A stretch of 64,000 nucleotides of DNA from Talpa occidentalis (taxonomy: Eukaryota; Chordata; Mammalia; Eulipotyphla; Talpidae): contig NW_023605083.1 in NCBI RefSeq assembly GCF_014898055.3, forward strand, positions 95,505,483-95,569,482. The letters run 5' to 3'. A program made the position numbers and the translations under genes. This document shows, in pieces, positions 10,651 to 19,654 of this stretch (position 1 is the stretch's first letter; each line of letters opens with the position of its first letter). The notes beneath the pieces were generated by a model. That model saw nothing but the letters and a program-made list of their open reading frames with translations. It was not told the origin of the DNA and did not search any database.

Positions 10651-11317
10651 GGTTTTTTACTGCAGGTTTATTGCCTAGATTGGGCTTATAGGCTTGTAGG
10701 CCTTGTTTGATCTGAATGCCAAAGTTTATTATGATGAAGCCCCTCGGGGACTGCGTCTGTCTTAGGTCGTCAGGAGTCACAGACATGAGGCTGGCCAGTG
10801 CCTTCTTTAGTCTGCCCCCAATCTTACCCATCATTGACTGTCCAGTCCAGCGCACAGGGGAAGAGGGTCTTACGTACTCTATTTGTGAGCATCCACAGTA
10901 CAGCCACTCTTTATTTCATCCAATTACTGGCGAGCAATGGTGGCAACAGTGGCATTGCCAACCATGGAGGCAGGAGCTGCCACAATATGTCACTTCGGAT
11001 CCCCTTCCATTGACCAGAGGGAGTCACAGGGCAGGACCTGAATTCCTTGAGGTGGGCACGGCTCAAGAGGGGCAACCATGATTTTATGTGGTTTCCAAAG
11101 AAAAATATATATTCAGTGTTCAACTGAGAAAGAAAAAGTCTTCTGCTGATATACACTGAAGGGTGAGGTAAAGGAAGAAGCAAAATTACAGGAAAATATG
11201 AAAACTCACATAACAATGATAACCAAGGTTAAATTATCAACATTACAGGGTCTAAATATCCCCCAATATAACACCAATCCAACCAGAATCTGTGAAATCA
11301 AGTCGTGCTTTGCTTTA
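10651..11317. other. Unassigned DNA next to LTR elements
   Basis: It is GC-richer than its surroundings. Several short frames exist on both strands (10716-11081 plus; 10911-11216 minus), without motifs I know. It may be the decayed inside of the LTR element to the left. Confidence 0.3.
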
Positions 11318-11321
11318 CAGC
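11318..11321. repeat. Target-site duplication CAGC, left copy
   Basis: CAGC lies directly before the left LTR edge and again at 13353-13356 directly after the right LTR edge. It supports a single integration event for element P1. The fifth base cannot be matched. Confidence 0.7.
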
Positions 11322-11733
11322 TGTAGGTCAAGAATGGACGACAGTGCAGGTTTTCTATGATCCAGCAGACAGGGTAAAGGAGTAGTCAGAGTCCTCAGTG
11401 GCTTTTGCAGGTCTTTTATTGGGGTTTACCTGGTACACAGCAGGCAGGGGTGCTGGGGGGCCGGGAGGCTGGCAGTCTTCCCAGCCCCCAGCAAATCCTC
11501 ACTCTATCTGGGCTCTCCAGTGATCTCAGCTTCTGCTTCTCTTTTGGCTTCTACTAGCATCCTCATGACACCGTCCTTAAAGCCCAGTCTCAGCCCAGGT
11601 GAATCCCATCTACCTATGCCCACACCCTACTCCAGGTGCCCGCCATCAGGCATGCATTCAGGACCGCAAGGATCCATCATCTATGCCTGATGGCGGGAGG
11701 GCAGAAAAGCCTGACATTTTTCCTTACCCTACA
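11322..11733 (-). repeat. LTR A (3' LTR of P1)
   Basis: The first 174 bases in the sense direction (11733 back to 11560) match LTR E base for base. Past that point A has an 18-20 bp deletion in the GAAGCC-GAAAGAGAAGCC purine-rich part and follows LTR B (CTGTGTACC-GGTAAA) rather than E. The AATAAA poly(A) signal is intact. Confidence 0.88.
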
Positions 11734-11978
11734 GTCCACCCCCTCAGGGTTTTCTGCCATATAGTCTTCATATATACAATTTTCTTAGCAAACATAAACA
11801 ATGCAGCCATGGCCCACAAAAGCAAATACATCACAATATAACAACAAAATACAACAGAACACAAATAAGTCCAGGCAGGGCCCCAATCTAGTGGCAAAAG
11901 ACAATTACTGGTACCAGCAGATGAGCCACCACATCTGCTGCCAAAGGCACTGCTCATAGAGGGAGGGGAACCACTCAT
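11724..11978 (-). CDS. 84-codon hydrophobic open frame in P1
   Basis: The frame ends 10 bases inside the 3' LTR. Residues about 37-66 are rich in aromatic and aliphatic residues (FCCYIVMYLLLWAMAALFMF), suggesting one membrane segment followed by basic KK. An equal frame in P2 (15271-15525) differs at only two residues. It could be a leftover of an envelope tail or pure chance. Since the DNA here lies in the tract that seems converted between P1 and P2, similarity alone does not show selection. I cannot name a protein. Confidence 0.25.
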   Translation of the reverse strand: MSGSPPSMSSAFGSRCGGSSAGTSNCLLPLDWGPAWTYLCSVVFCCYIVMYLLLWAMAALFMFAKKIVYMKTIWQKTLRGWTVG

Positions 11979-12921
11979 GACATCTATTGCAACACGCCAG
12001 GAGCCGTCAGGCTTCCTGGCCTTCTCTGGCTGTAGTCTCGGCTACAAGCCACACACTACATCCACCCCCAGGATGCACTCACTCTGGGATTGGCGATTCT
12101 ATTCTACTGTTGGGGGTAATCTCCAACCCTCAGGGTTTCTGTCTGTAGTCACTCCAACATTCGGCCTTCATAGCCACCAGTGCGACTTGCAGACCCCTGC
12201 ACTCAGGCCAACCCACTGCACAAGCACATGGGTCAGGGATCCTTGGATACAAACTCTACATTCAGCTTGGGCTCCACCCCAAGCCACGTTCCCCACCCGT
12301 CCCCCAAAGACGGGTTCCTCAGCTCCACACCCTCACTCGACAATGAGCAGGGCATCACCCACAGGTGATTTTAAGAGACTCATTGGTCTTCAGCATACTC
12401 AGGCTGCTTAACAGCCACTCAGGGCTTCTCAACTTTGCATCAGCACCAGCTTTTGCCTTCTCAGTTGGCTTTTCTCCTCTACCTAGCTGCTGGGCATACA
12501 CAGGCTGCTTTTGGCCATCAAGGCCCACTGGCCACCACCAAATTTCCAAAAAAACATAACTTGCCAAGGTCCTCCGCCTTTTGGCGGGATTGTCAGTCCA
12601 AGTTCATCAGTCCAAGTCCATTAGGCCTCTCCCTGCATCAGCACTGGTGAGCTCCAAATCATGGTCCTCTCTTCCCGGGTGATTCTGCTGCCCAGGGGTC
12701 GTTGGCTGTTCCTCTTGGGCGTCTCCTCCACGTGAGGTCTCATCCTGCAGCTCCTGGACCTTGTCCATCTCCTGTGTCACCATGATGCCTCCAGCATCGT
12801 CACAGGCACACAGTCTGTTACTCCTTAGTCCCTCCAGGTCTTCTGTTACTCCTTAGTCCCTCCAGGTCTTCGGAGGGCTCCAGACCCGTCTGCATGGATC
12901 ATCTTGCTGACTTACGCCAAT
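11734..12921 (-). repeat. Internal region of P1
   Basis: It reads from 12921 down to 11734. A short frame opens at the first ATG shortly after the LTR (near 12898 on the minus strand) and is broken by a 28-bp tandem duplication at about 12823-12878 (unit with GTTACTCCTTAGTCCCTCC on plus), which P2 lacks. A second short minus frame at 12355-12567 is also partly kept in P2. No protease, reverse transcriptase or integrase motif is present. Confidence 0.75.
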
Positions 12922-13352
12922 TGTAGGGTCAGGAAGGACCACTGAGCAGGTTTTCTGATCCAACAGACCTGATAAAGGAGGAGTCAGAGTCCTCAGTGGC
13001 TTTTGTAGGTCTTTTATTGGGATTTACCCGGTACACAGCAGGCAAGAGTGCTGGGGGGATGGGAGGCTGGCAGTCTTCCCAGCCCCCAGCAAATCCTCAC
13101 TCTATCTGGACTCCCCGGTGATCTCGGCTTCTGTTTATCTGCTTCTCTCTCGGCTTCTCTTTCGGCTTCTACTGGTGTCCTCATGACGCCTCCCTTAAAA
13201 GCCCAGTCTCAGCCCAGGTGAATCCCATCTATCTATGTCCACACCCTATTCCAGGTGCCCGCCATCAGGCATGCATTCAGGACCACAAGGATCCATCATC
13301 TATCCTGGTGGCAGGAGGGCAGAAAACCCTGACATTTTTTCCTTACCCTACA
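12922..13352 (-). repeat. LTR B (5' LTR of P1)
   Basis: 431 bp. It shares a cluster of variants with the inner LTR C of P2 in its first half (CCTGCCA, loss of the C in GGCATAG, CTTGTGG, GATCACCGG) but follows A in the R/U5 half. Its sense end CCTACA is followed by ATTGGCGTAAG of the inside. Confidence 0.88.
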
Positions 13353-13356
13353 CAGC

Positions 13357-13499
13357 ATTTCTGATTTTTGAAGCACCATGGGGAACACAACTAAAGAAAT
13401 TTAAGAAGATATTTCATCTATTCCACTGATGAAATACAGAGAGCAAAAAAACTGTTGGAAACATAAGAAGAAACTGACAAGAGTTACGGGGTTGTCAAT
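13357..13499. other. Spacer between the two inverted elements
   Basis: About 150 bp of AT-rich host DNA separates P1 and P2. It shows no similarity to the outer flanks of either element, so the inverted pair came from two insertions and not from an inverted duplication that carried flanking DNA. Confidence 0.6.
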
Positions 13500-13504
13500 A
13501 TAAC

Positions 13505-13934
13505 TGTAGGGTAAGGAAAAAAGTCAGGCTTTTCTGCCCTCCTGCCATCAGGATTGATGATGGATCCTTGTGGTCCTGAATGCATGCCTGATGGCGGGTA
13601 CCTGGAGTAGGGTGTGGGCATAGGTAGATGGGATTCACCTGGGCTGAGACTGGGCTTTAAGGGCAGTGTCATGAGGACGCCAGAAGAAGCCGAAAGAGAA
13701 GCCAAGAGAGAAGCAAAGAAGCAGAAACAGAGATCACCGGAGAGCCCAGATAGAGTGAGGATTTGCTGGGGGCTGGGAAGACTGCCAGCCTCCCCGCCCC
13801 CCAGCACCCCTGCCTGCCATACGCCTGGTGAACCCCAATAAAAGACCTCCAAAACCACTGAGGACTCTGACTCCTCCTTTACCCAGTCTGCTGGATCTTA
13901 GAAAACCTGCACTGTGTCCATTCCTGACCCTACA
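13505..13934 (+). repeat. LTR C (5' LTR of P2)
   Basis: It starts TGTAGGGTAAGG and ends TGACCCTACA, with AATAAAAGACC near the R region. The purine-rich part CCAGAAGAAGCCGAAAGAGAAG is typical of the family. It agrees with LTR E in the R/U5 half (CCATACGCCTGGTGAACC) but with LTR B at several U3 sites. Confidence 0.88.
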
Positions 13935-14634
13935 ATTGGCGTAAATCGACAAGATGATCCATGCAGAAGGGTCTGGAGCCCTCTGAAGATCTGGAGGGAC
14001 TAAGGAGTAACAGACTGTTTGCCTGTGACGATGCTGGAGGCATCGTGGTGGCACAGGAGAGTGACAAGGTCTGGGAGGTGCAGGATGAGACCTTGCGTGA
14101 AGGAGACATCTGAGAGGACCAGCCAATGACACCTGAGGCAGCAAGAATCGTTGGGGAAGAGAGGACCACAATTCGGAGCTCACTAGTACTGATGCAGGGG
14201 AGAGGCCAACGGACTTCGACTGATGGACTTGGACTGATGGACTTGAACTGACAATCCCGCCAGAAGGCAGAGGACCTTGGAAGGTTATGTTTTTTTGGGA
14301 ATCTGGGGGTGGCCAGTGGGCCTTGATGGCCAAAAGCAGCCTGTGTATGCTCAGCAGCTAAGCAGAGGAAAAAAGCCAACTGAGAAGGCAAAAGCTGGTG
14401 CTGATGCTAAGTTTGGGAAGCCTGAGCGGCTGTTAAGCACTAAGTAAGCTGAGGAAGGACATTGAGTCTTAAAATCACCTGTGGGTGATGCCCTGCTCAT
14501 TGTCAAGTGAGGGTGAGGAGCTGAGGAACCCGTCCTTGGGGGACAGGTGGGGACCGTGGCTTGGGGTGGAGCCCAAGCCGAATGTAGAGTTTGTTTCCAA
14601 GGATCCCTGACCCATGTGCTTGTGCAGTGGGTTG
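13935..14634 (+). repeat. Internal region of P2, first part
   Basis: It begins ATTGGCGTAAATCGACAAG in the primer-site position. The first ATG, at about 13962, opens a frame of about 50 codons ending near 14113; P1 has the matching frame but broken by its 28-bp duplication. A further stretch near 14290-14440 has a partly shared short frame. There is no enzyme motif. Confidence 0.7.
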
Positions 14635-15036
14635 ATGTAGAGGCAGGACTGACACAGGGCAGGTTTTCTGATCCAGCAGACCGGGTAAAGGAGTCAGAGT
14701 CCTCAGTGGTTTTTGCAGGTCTTTCATTGGGATTTACCCAGTACACAGCAGGAAAGGATGCTGGGGGGATGGGAGACTGGCAGTCTTCCCAGCCCCCAGC
14801 AAATCCTCACTCTATCTGGGCTCTCTGGTGATCTCGGCTTCTCTTTCGGCTTCTACTGGCGTCCCCGTGACGCTGCCCTTAAAAAGCCCAGTCTCAGCCC
14901 AGGTGAATCCCATCTACCTATGCCCACACCCTACTCCAGGTGCCCACCATCAGGCATGCATTCAGGACTGCAAGGATCCATCATCAATCCTGATGGCGGG
15001 AGGGCAGAAAAGCCTGATATTTTTCCTTATCCTACA
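14635..15036 (-). mobile_element. LTR D: solo LTR nested inside P2
   Basis: A single LTR of the same family in opposite orientation interrupts the inside of P2. GTTGA (14631-14635) and GTTGG (15037-15041) flank it, a 5-bp duplication with one change; P1 shows the uninterrupted site (GGGTTGGCCTGAG). In R/U5 it follows A and B (CTGTGTACTGGGTAAATCCC). It must be younger than P2 and shows that the family was able to insert into itself. Confidence 0.85.
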
Positions 15037-15041
15037 GTTGG

Positions 15042-15515
15042 CCTGAGTGCAGGGGTCTCTGAGTAGCACTGGTGGCTATGAAGGCCGAATGTTGGAGCGA
15101 CTACAGGCAGAAACCCTGAGGGTTGGCGATTACCCCCAACAGTAGAATAGAATCGCCAATCCCAGTGTGAGTGCATCCTTGGGGTGGTTGTGGTGTGTGG
15201 CTTGTAGCCAAGACTACAGCCAGAGAAGGCCAGGAAGCCTGACGGCTCCTGGCGTGCTGCAATAGATGTCATGAGTGGTTCCCCTCCCTCTATGAGCAGT
15301 GCCTTTGGCAGCAGATGTGGTGGCTCATCTGCTGGTACCAATAATTGTCTTTTGCCACTAGATTGGGGCCCTGCCTGGACTTATTTGTGTTCTGTTGTAT
15401 TTTGTTGTTATATTGTGATGTATTTGCTTTTGTGGGCCATGGCTGCATTGCTAATGTTTGCTAAGAAAATTGTATATATGAAGACTATATGGCAGAAAAC
15501 CCTGAGGGGTTGGAC
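15042..15515 (+). repeat. Internal region of P2, second part
   Basis: This is the counterpart of 11734-12207 of P1. About the first 170 bases differ at roughly 8% of sites from P1, while from about 15212 on there are only about five differences in 478 bases (continuing into LTR E). GAGGGGTTGGAC lies just before the LTR as a weak polypurine tract. Confidence 0.75.
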
Positions 15516-15525
15516 TGTAGGGTAA
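15271..15525 (+). CDS. 84-codon hydrophobic open frame in P2
   Basis: It is the twin of the frame at 11724-11978 with two residue changes (S/N near residue 24 and F/L near residue 61). One likely membrane segment lies at about residues 37-66, and the stop TAA lies in the first 10 bases of LTR E. It has no recognised family. It may be an envelope remnant or a chance frame; the tract is a likely conversion tract, which would keep both copies alike. Confidence 0.25.
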   Translation: MSGSPPSMSSAFGSRCGGSSAGTNNCLLPLDWGPAWTYLCSVVFCCYIVMYLLLWAMAALLMFAKKIVYMKTIWQKTLRGWTVG

Positions 15526-15946
15526 GGAAAAATGTCAGGCTTTTCTGCCCTCCCGCCATCAGGCATAGATGATGGATCCTTGCGGTCCTGAATGCATGCC
15601 TGATGGCGGGCACCTGGAGTAGGGTGTGGGCATAGGTAGATGGGATTCACCTGGGCTGAGACTGGGCTTTAAGGACGGTGTCATGAGGACGCCAGAAGAA
15701 GCCGAAAGAGAAGCCAAGAGAGAAGCAGAGAAGCAGAAGCTGAGATCACTGGAGAGCCCAGATAGAGTGAGGATTTGCTGGGGGCTGGAAAGACTGCCAG
15801 CCTCCTTGTCCCCCAGCACCCCTGCCTGCCATATGCCTGGTGAACCCCAATAAAAGACCTGCAGAACCTCTGAGGACTCTGACTCCTCCTTTATGCGGTC
15901 TGCTGGATCTTAGAAACCTGCAGTGTGGTCCATTCCTGACCCTACA
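15516..15946 (+). repeat. LTR E (3' LTR of P2)
   Basis: 431 bp from TGTAGGG to CCCTACA. Bases 15516-15689 are identical to LTR A of P1, while against its own partner C there are about ten differences in the same part. Its last half instead matches C (CCATATGCCTGGTGAACC, GGATCTTAG). Confidence 0.88.
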
Positions 15947-15951
15947 ATAAC

Positions 15952-17340
15952 ATATCCAGGCTCTGTCAGTTCAAGCAGAGCACATATACATATGTGGAAA
16001 AAAGAAAGCTATATTCATGATTTGGATCAATAATGTACATCAAACTTCACATATATTCAGAAAATACATACTTTTCAAATAGTACGAAACATTCTCAAAA
16101 ATTGTCATTTATCAGGCCACAAAGAAAATCCTGCCAGTTTTCAAAAAGTCGAAGCAATGCAGGCTACTTTCTTACATTCTCTAACCCCAAAGTAATAAAC
16201 CCAGAAATTTACAACAGGAGAATTTTTCTAAAAAAACACTAGAAATGTTAGACTCTCTTAAATATCTCTTGAGACCAATAAGAAACAAAACTCCAAGTAT
16301 AGACTATTTTTAAAATGATGATAATAAGAACAAATATGTAAAATGTAGGAGCAGTGACAGACATACTGAAGAATTTTATTATTAAACAAAAAATACTGAG
16401 TATCCTATTTAGTAAACTGAAAAAGACCATGGAAATAAATCTAATAAATGCAGGTGGAAGAAATAAAGATAAAATTCTTTTTAAAATTTATTTTAAAAAC
16501 TAAACATTCAAGTCGATAAAAAAACCCTAATTTTTCTTAAAAATAATAAAACAAGTTCTAGACAAGGTTAGTTGCACAAAATCATTAAACATTTATTACA
16601 TAGGCATAGATTACTTCTAAAACAGAACAAAGAAAAGTTTAATATCTAGAAAACAAGAACAAAAACTTGAATATTAATCATTGGAAATATAAAAAGCAAT
16701 GTAATCACAATTATAAGATTGCTTTAAATTCATAAGAAGTATTATGAATGAACATATGCTACTAGATTTGAAAAATAAGGATTTTCTCAAAAAATTTCAC
16801 TCTTACTAATGCTCCAATAAGAGGCTAAAATCTTAAGCAGAGCAATAATGATGAAAGAGGGTGTCCGTGCATGTGCGTGTGTTTGATACCCAAATGACAC
16901 CAGATGAAATTAATTCTGTAGATGAAGTTTTTCAAATTTTTAAGAAATAGGTGTCCAATACTAGTTAAACTTTGCCAAAATTTTAAAAGACAAAGCATGG
17001 AGAACCTCAAATTTTACTTAAAGATACAAAATCTGAAGCATTAAAGTTAAATGTGTGACCATACCCATAGATTCTGGCAGCATTTGTGTGGATGGATCTT
17101 AAAAACATTGGGTTCATTTAAAAACAAGAATAAAAGAGAGGCAGGATGACAAAGGAGGGGGGATTTGTGGTGATGGACTATGGGTTCTTTGGTGGTGGGT
17201 GTTCTCCAACAATGCCTGAAGGGGTACCCTCCACTACTATTAGGGAAGCAATGATGTAAACTAATATTAACTCAATAAAAATGATTTTTAAGACAGTGAA
17301 AACAGAGCAAGAACTATAACTTCCTAAGTTAATATGTGTC
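15952..17340. other. AT-rich DNA without recognised gene
   Basis: No gene is seen. The stretch at about 17150-17290 (GGACTATGGGTTCTTTGGTGGTGGG, then ATTAACTCAATAAAAATGA) looks like a LINE 3' end but cannot be assigned. Many frames in this AT-rich part are chance. Confidence 0.4.
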
Positions 17341-17352
17341 ATATGGCATTTT

Positions 17353-17615
17353 TTAAAAGATTTATTAATTTATTTGTACAAGCACTGGGTACAGTCAGAA
17401 GCCCGGGACGGTGAGAGAATTCACCAGAGCCAGAGTGGGGAACAGAACAGGCAGAACGATGAAATACACTGCTGAGGGGAGCAGCGGACACAGCAGGAGA
17501 GGTCTGGGTGCCATGAGGGACCCTCACCGGTGGCCGGGGAACGAACTGGCGCTTCAAATGCTGCGGGCAGCTTTGCTGCTCAGTGCTCAACCGCTGTGCC
17601 ACCAGGGGAGGCCCC
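17353..17615 (-). mobile_element. SINE copy 8 (CAGTGCTTGTATAAAT tail subtype)
   Basis: A reverse copy from tail (TTTAAAAGATTTATTAATTTATT) to head (GTGCCACCAGGGGAGGCCCC). The target duplication ATATGGCATTTTT occurs at 17341-17353 and 17616-17628. Confidence 0.92.
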
Positions 17616-17628
17616 ATATGGCATTTTT

Positions 17629-18184
17629 AAAGGATACAATCAAATACACAAATGCACAATATTAAATGTTAAAATAGTCGTTTATGGGGGGAACAGAATA
17701 AGTACAGTGTGTGGGGATATGTGGGACTGAATTAAATAAACCAATAAAAACATAATGGTATCACAGACCAATGATAAAAATGTATCGTAAACTAAGCAGC
17801 CTGAATAACTCAACCCTCTGCACCCAAGATTACCTAAAGTAAAAATAAGTAAAACTGCAGACTAAATTTCACTTATGAACAAAGCTGCAGAATGTTAAAC
17901 ACCAACCAACAAAATATACAAAAGTAGAAAATTATATAGAAATTTAATGGCTAAGTATTTAAAAATCTATCATGTTAAAGAGAGGTAGTAGTAGGTCTTT
18001 ATAAATGTAAATGAATATTAAATTATTTTTCAAAATATCATCCTGATTAATTCCTGATTAATATTGGAAAGATTAGCACCTTCTTAAAATGATAATAATA
18101 ACTTGAATCAGACCAATAGACAACTTTATATGCGATGGTTAGACACCAGAGCATTTCCATTGAAGTCAGATACAACATTAATAA
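17629..18184. other. Unassigned AT-rich DNA
   Basis: No gene, repeat family or notable structure is recognised. Confidence 0.4.
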
Positions 18185-18192
18185 CATATTCA

Positions 18193-18464
18193 GGGCCTCC
18201 CCGGTGGCTTAGCAGTTGAGCGCTGGGTTGCGAAGCTGCCTGCAGTCTTTGCAGTGCAGGTGCCATCCCTGGCCACCAGCGAGGGTCCCACATGGCATGC
18301 AGACCTCTCCTGCCACCAGCTGCTCCCCTCAGCAGTGTACTTCATCAGTCTGCCTGCTCTGCTCTCCCCTCTGGCTCTGGTGAATTCTCTCACCCTCCCG
18401 CGCTTCTGACTGTACCCAGTGCTTGTATAAATAAATAAATAAATAGATAGATAGATAAATAAAT
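18193..18464 (+). mobile_element. SINE copy 9 with expanded TAGA tail
   Basis: Head GGGCCTCCCCGGTGGCTTAGCAG. The tail grew into AAATAAATAGATAGATAGATAAATAAAT, a new small microsatellite. A short match CATATTCA / ATATTCA at 18185 and 18465 is a weak target duplication. Confidence 0.88.
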
Positions 18465-18544
18465 ATATTCAATACCAAATTAGCATAAGTATGTGTATGT
18501 GTAATTTTTCAAATTATTGTAATTTTAATTGCAAATTTAATGCC

Positions 18545-19003
18545 CTTCTGCAAATGGCCAACAGGCATATGAAAAAATGTTCAACATCCCTTATAATCAG
18601 GGAAATGCAAATCAAAACCACACTGAGATACCACCTCACACCACTAAGAATGGCACATATCAAAAAAACCAGCAACAACAAATGTTGGCGAGGATGTGGT
18701 GAAAAAGGAACTCTCCTACATTGCTGGTGGGAGTGCAAACTGGTCCAACCACTACGGAAAGCTGTCTGGAGGTTCCTCAGTCTACTAAAAATGGAACTAC
18801 CATATGACCCGACAATTCCACTACTAGACATCTACTCAAAGGACACAAAAACATTGATTCAAAAGAACACCTGTACACCTATGTTTATTGCAGCACTATT
18901 TACAATAGGTAAAACCTGGAAACAACCGAAATGCGCAAAAATAGATGACTGGATCAAGAAAATGTGGTATATATACACAATGGAATATTATCAAAAAAGA
19001 TAA
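18545..19003 (+). pseudogene. LINE-1 ORF2 C-terminal remnant
   Basis: The plus frame holds the typical end of ORF2p: [20 protein letters not shown], then [20 protein letters not shown] (the cysteine-rich part, C-x3-C...H-C), and [18 protein letters not shown] and [14 protein letters not shown]. The endonuclease and reverse transcriptase parts are missing by truncation. A small deletion after MEYY brings an early stop at 19003. It is inactive. Confidence 0.9.
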
Positions 19004-19140
19004 ACTGATGCCATTCGCAGCAATGTGGATGAAGCTAGAAGGAATTATGCTCAGTGAAATAAGCCAGAAAGAAAAAGAAAAGAATCGGATGGTTTCGCTT
19101 ATAACAGGAATATAGGGGAACCAAATAAGACATCAGTGTA

Positions 19141-19414
19141 GGGCCTCCCCTGGTGGCACAGTGGTTGATTGCTGGGCTGGGAAGCTGCCTGAAGCCTCTG
19201 CAGTGCTGGTTAGATCCCCGGCCATCAGCGAGGGTCCCGCATAGTGCACAGACCTCTCCTGCCACACCCTCTGCTCCCCTCAGCAGTGTATTTCATCGGT
19301 CTGCCTGTTCTGTTTCCCGCTCTGACTCTGGTGTGTTCTCTCACTCTCCCGCGCTTCTGACTGTTCCCAGTGCTTGTATAAATAAACATTTAAAAAAAAA
19401 AAAGGAAAAAAAAA
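19141..19414 (+). mobile_element. SINE copy 10 in LINE-1 3' UTR
   Basis: Head GGGCCTCCCCTGGTGGCACAGTGG; CAGTGCTTGTATAAAT tail. AGACATCAGTGTA (19128-19140) and AGACATCACTGTA (19415-19427) flank it, so it inserted after the LINE-1. Confidence 0.93.
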
Positions 19415-19654
19415 AGACATCACTGTAAAAAAAAAAATAACAGTACAAAACACAACAAAGAAAAAAACAGACAATTATAAACCAGAGACATGCTGCAGGG
19501 GAGGAGGAGGGAGAGGGACAGAGGGAGGGAGGGAGGAGCACAGGGGACTGAGGTGATGGTGCACGGGTGCCTTGGGGAAGGAAATTCTATGGGGACTCCA
19601 CCTGAGGGGGTGGGAGGAAGCAAATATTGTTAATAAAAAAATTAAAAAATAATA

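Larger units (their letters stand above)
11322..13352 (-). mobile_element. Element P1: complete non-autonomous LTR retroelement
   Basis: Two LTRs of about 412 and 431 bp in the same minus orientation enclose 1,188 bp of inner sequence, and CAGC flanks the whole. Both LTRs run TGTAGGGTAAGG...CCTACA in the sense direction and share CCCCAATAAAAGACCT-type poly(A) signals. The inside has no gag, protease, polymerase or full envelope frame, so P1 could only move with help from another element. Just inside the 5' LTR is ATTGGCGTAAGTCAGCAAG, the place of a primer site, but it fits no tRNA that I can name. A GAGGGGGTGGAC stretch precedes the 3' LTR as a weak polypurine tract. It is an old, defective endogenous retroelement. 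Confidence 0.85.
13505..15946 (+). mobile_element. Element P2: complete non-autonomous LTR retroelement with nested solo LTR
   Basis: LTR C (430 bp), inside, and LTR E (431 bp), all plus strand. ATAAC stands directly before (13500-13504) and after (15947-15951), a 5-bp target duplication. Without the nested LTR D the length is about 2.03 kb, the same as P1, so both are near full-length members of one short family. The inside matches P1 from start to end and lacks gag-pol. The two LTRs differ from each other by roughly 6% by eye count, so the insertion is old, unless later exchange with P1 altered one LTR. Confidence 0.87.
18540..19650 (+). mobile_element. 5'-truncated LINE-1, split by SINE copy 10
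   Basis: It opens inside ORF2 near CTGCAAATGGCCAACAGG and runs through the end of ORF2 and a 3' UTR (AACCAGAGACATGCTGCAGGG, G-rich block, CTATGGGGACTCCACCTGAGG, TTAATAAAAAAATTAAAAAAT). The SINE sits in the 3' UTR at 19141-19414. A 5' truncation is usual for LINE-1 copies. No sure target duplication was found. Confidence 0.85.

Noticed and set aside
11977..12411. 144-codon plus-strand frame as a gene
   Set aside because: It lies antisense to the inside of P1 and is broken in P2.
13734..14333. 199-codon minus-strand frame as a gene
   Set aside because: It is antisense across LTR C and the inside of P2; the equal region of P1 has no such frame.
11322..15946. Inverted segmental duplication as the origin of the palindrome
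   Set aside because: Similarity stops exactly at the LTR ends, the flanks differ, and each element has its own target duplication.
11322..15946. CRISPR-like or other repeat-spacer array
   Set aside because: The repeats are LTRs of more than 400 bp with an inside, in a mammalian repeat context.
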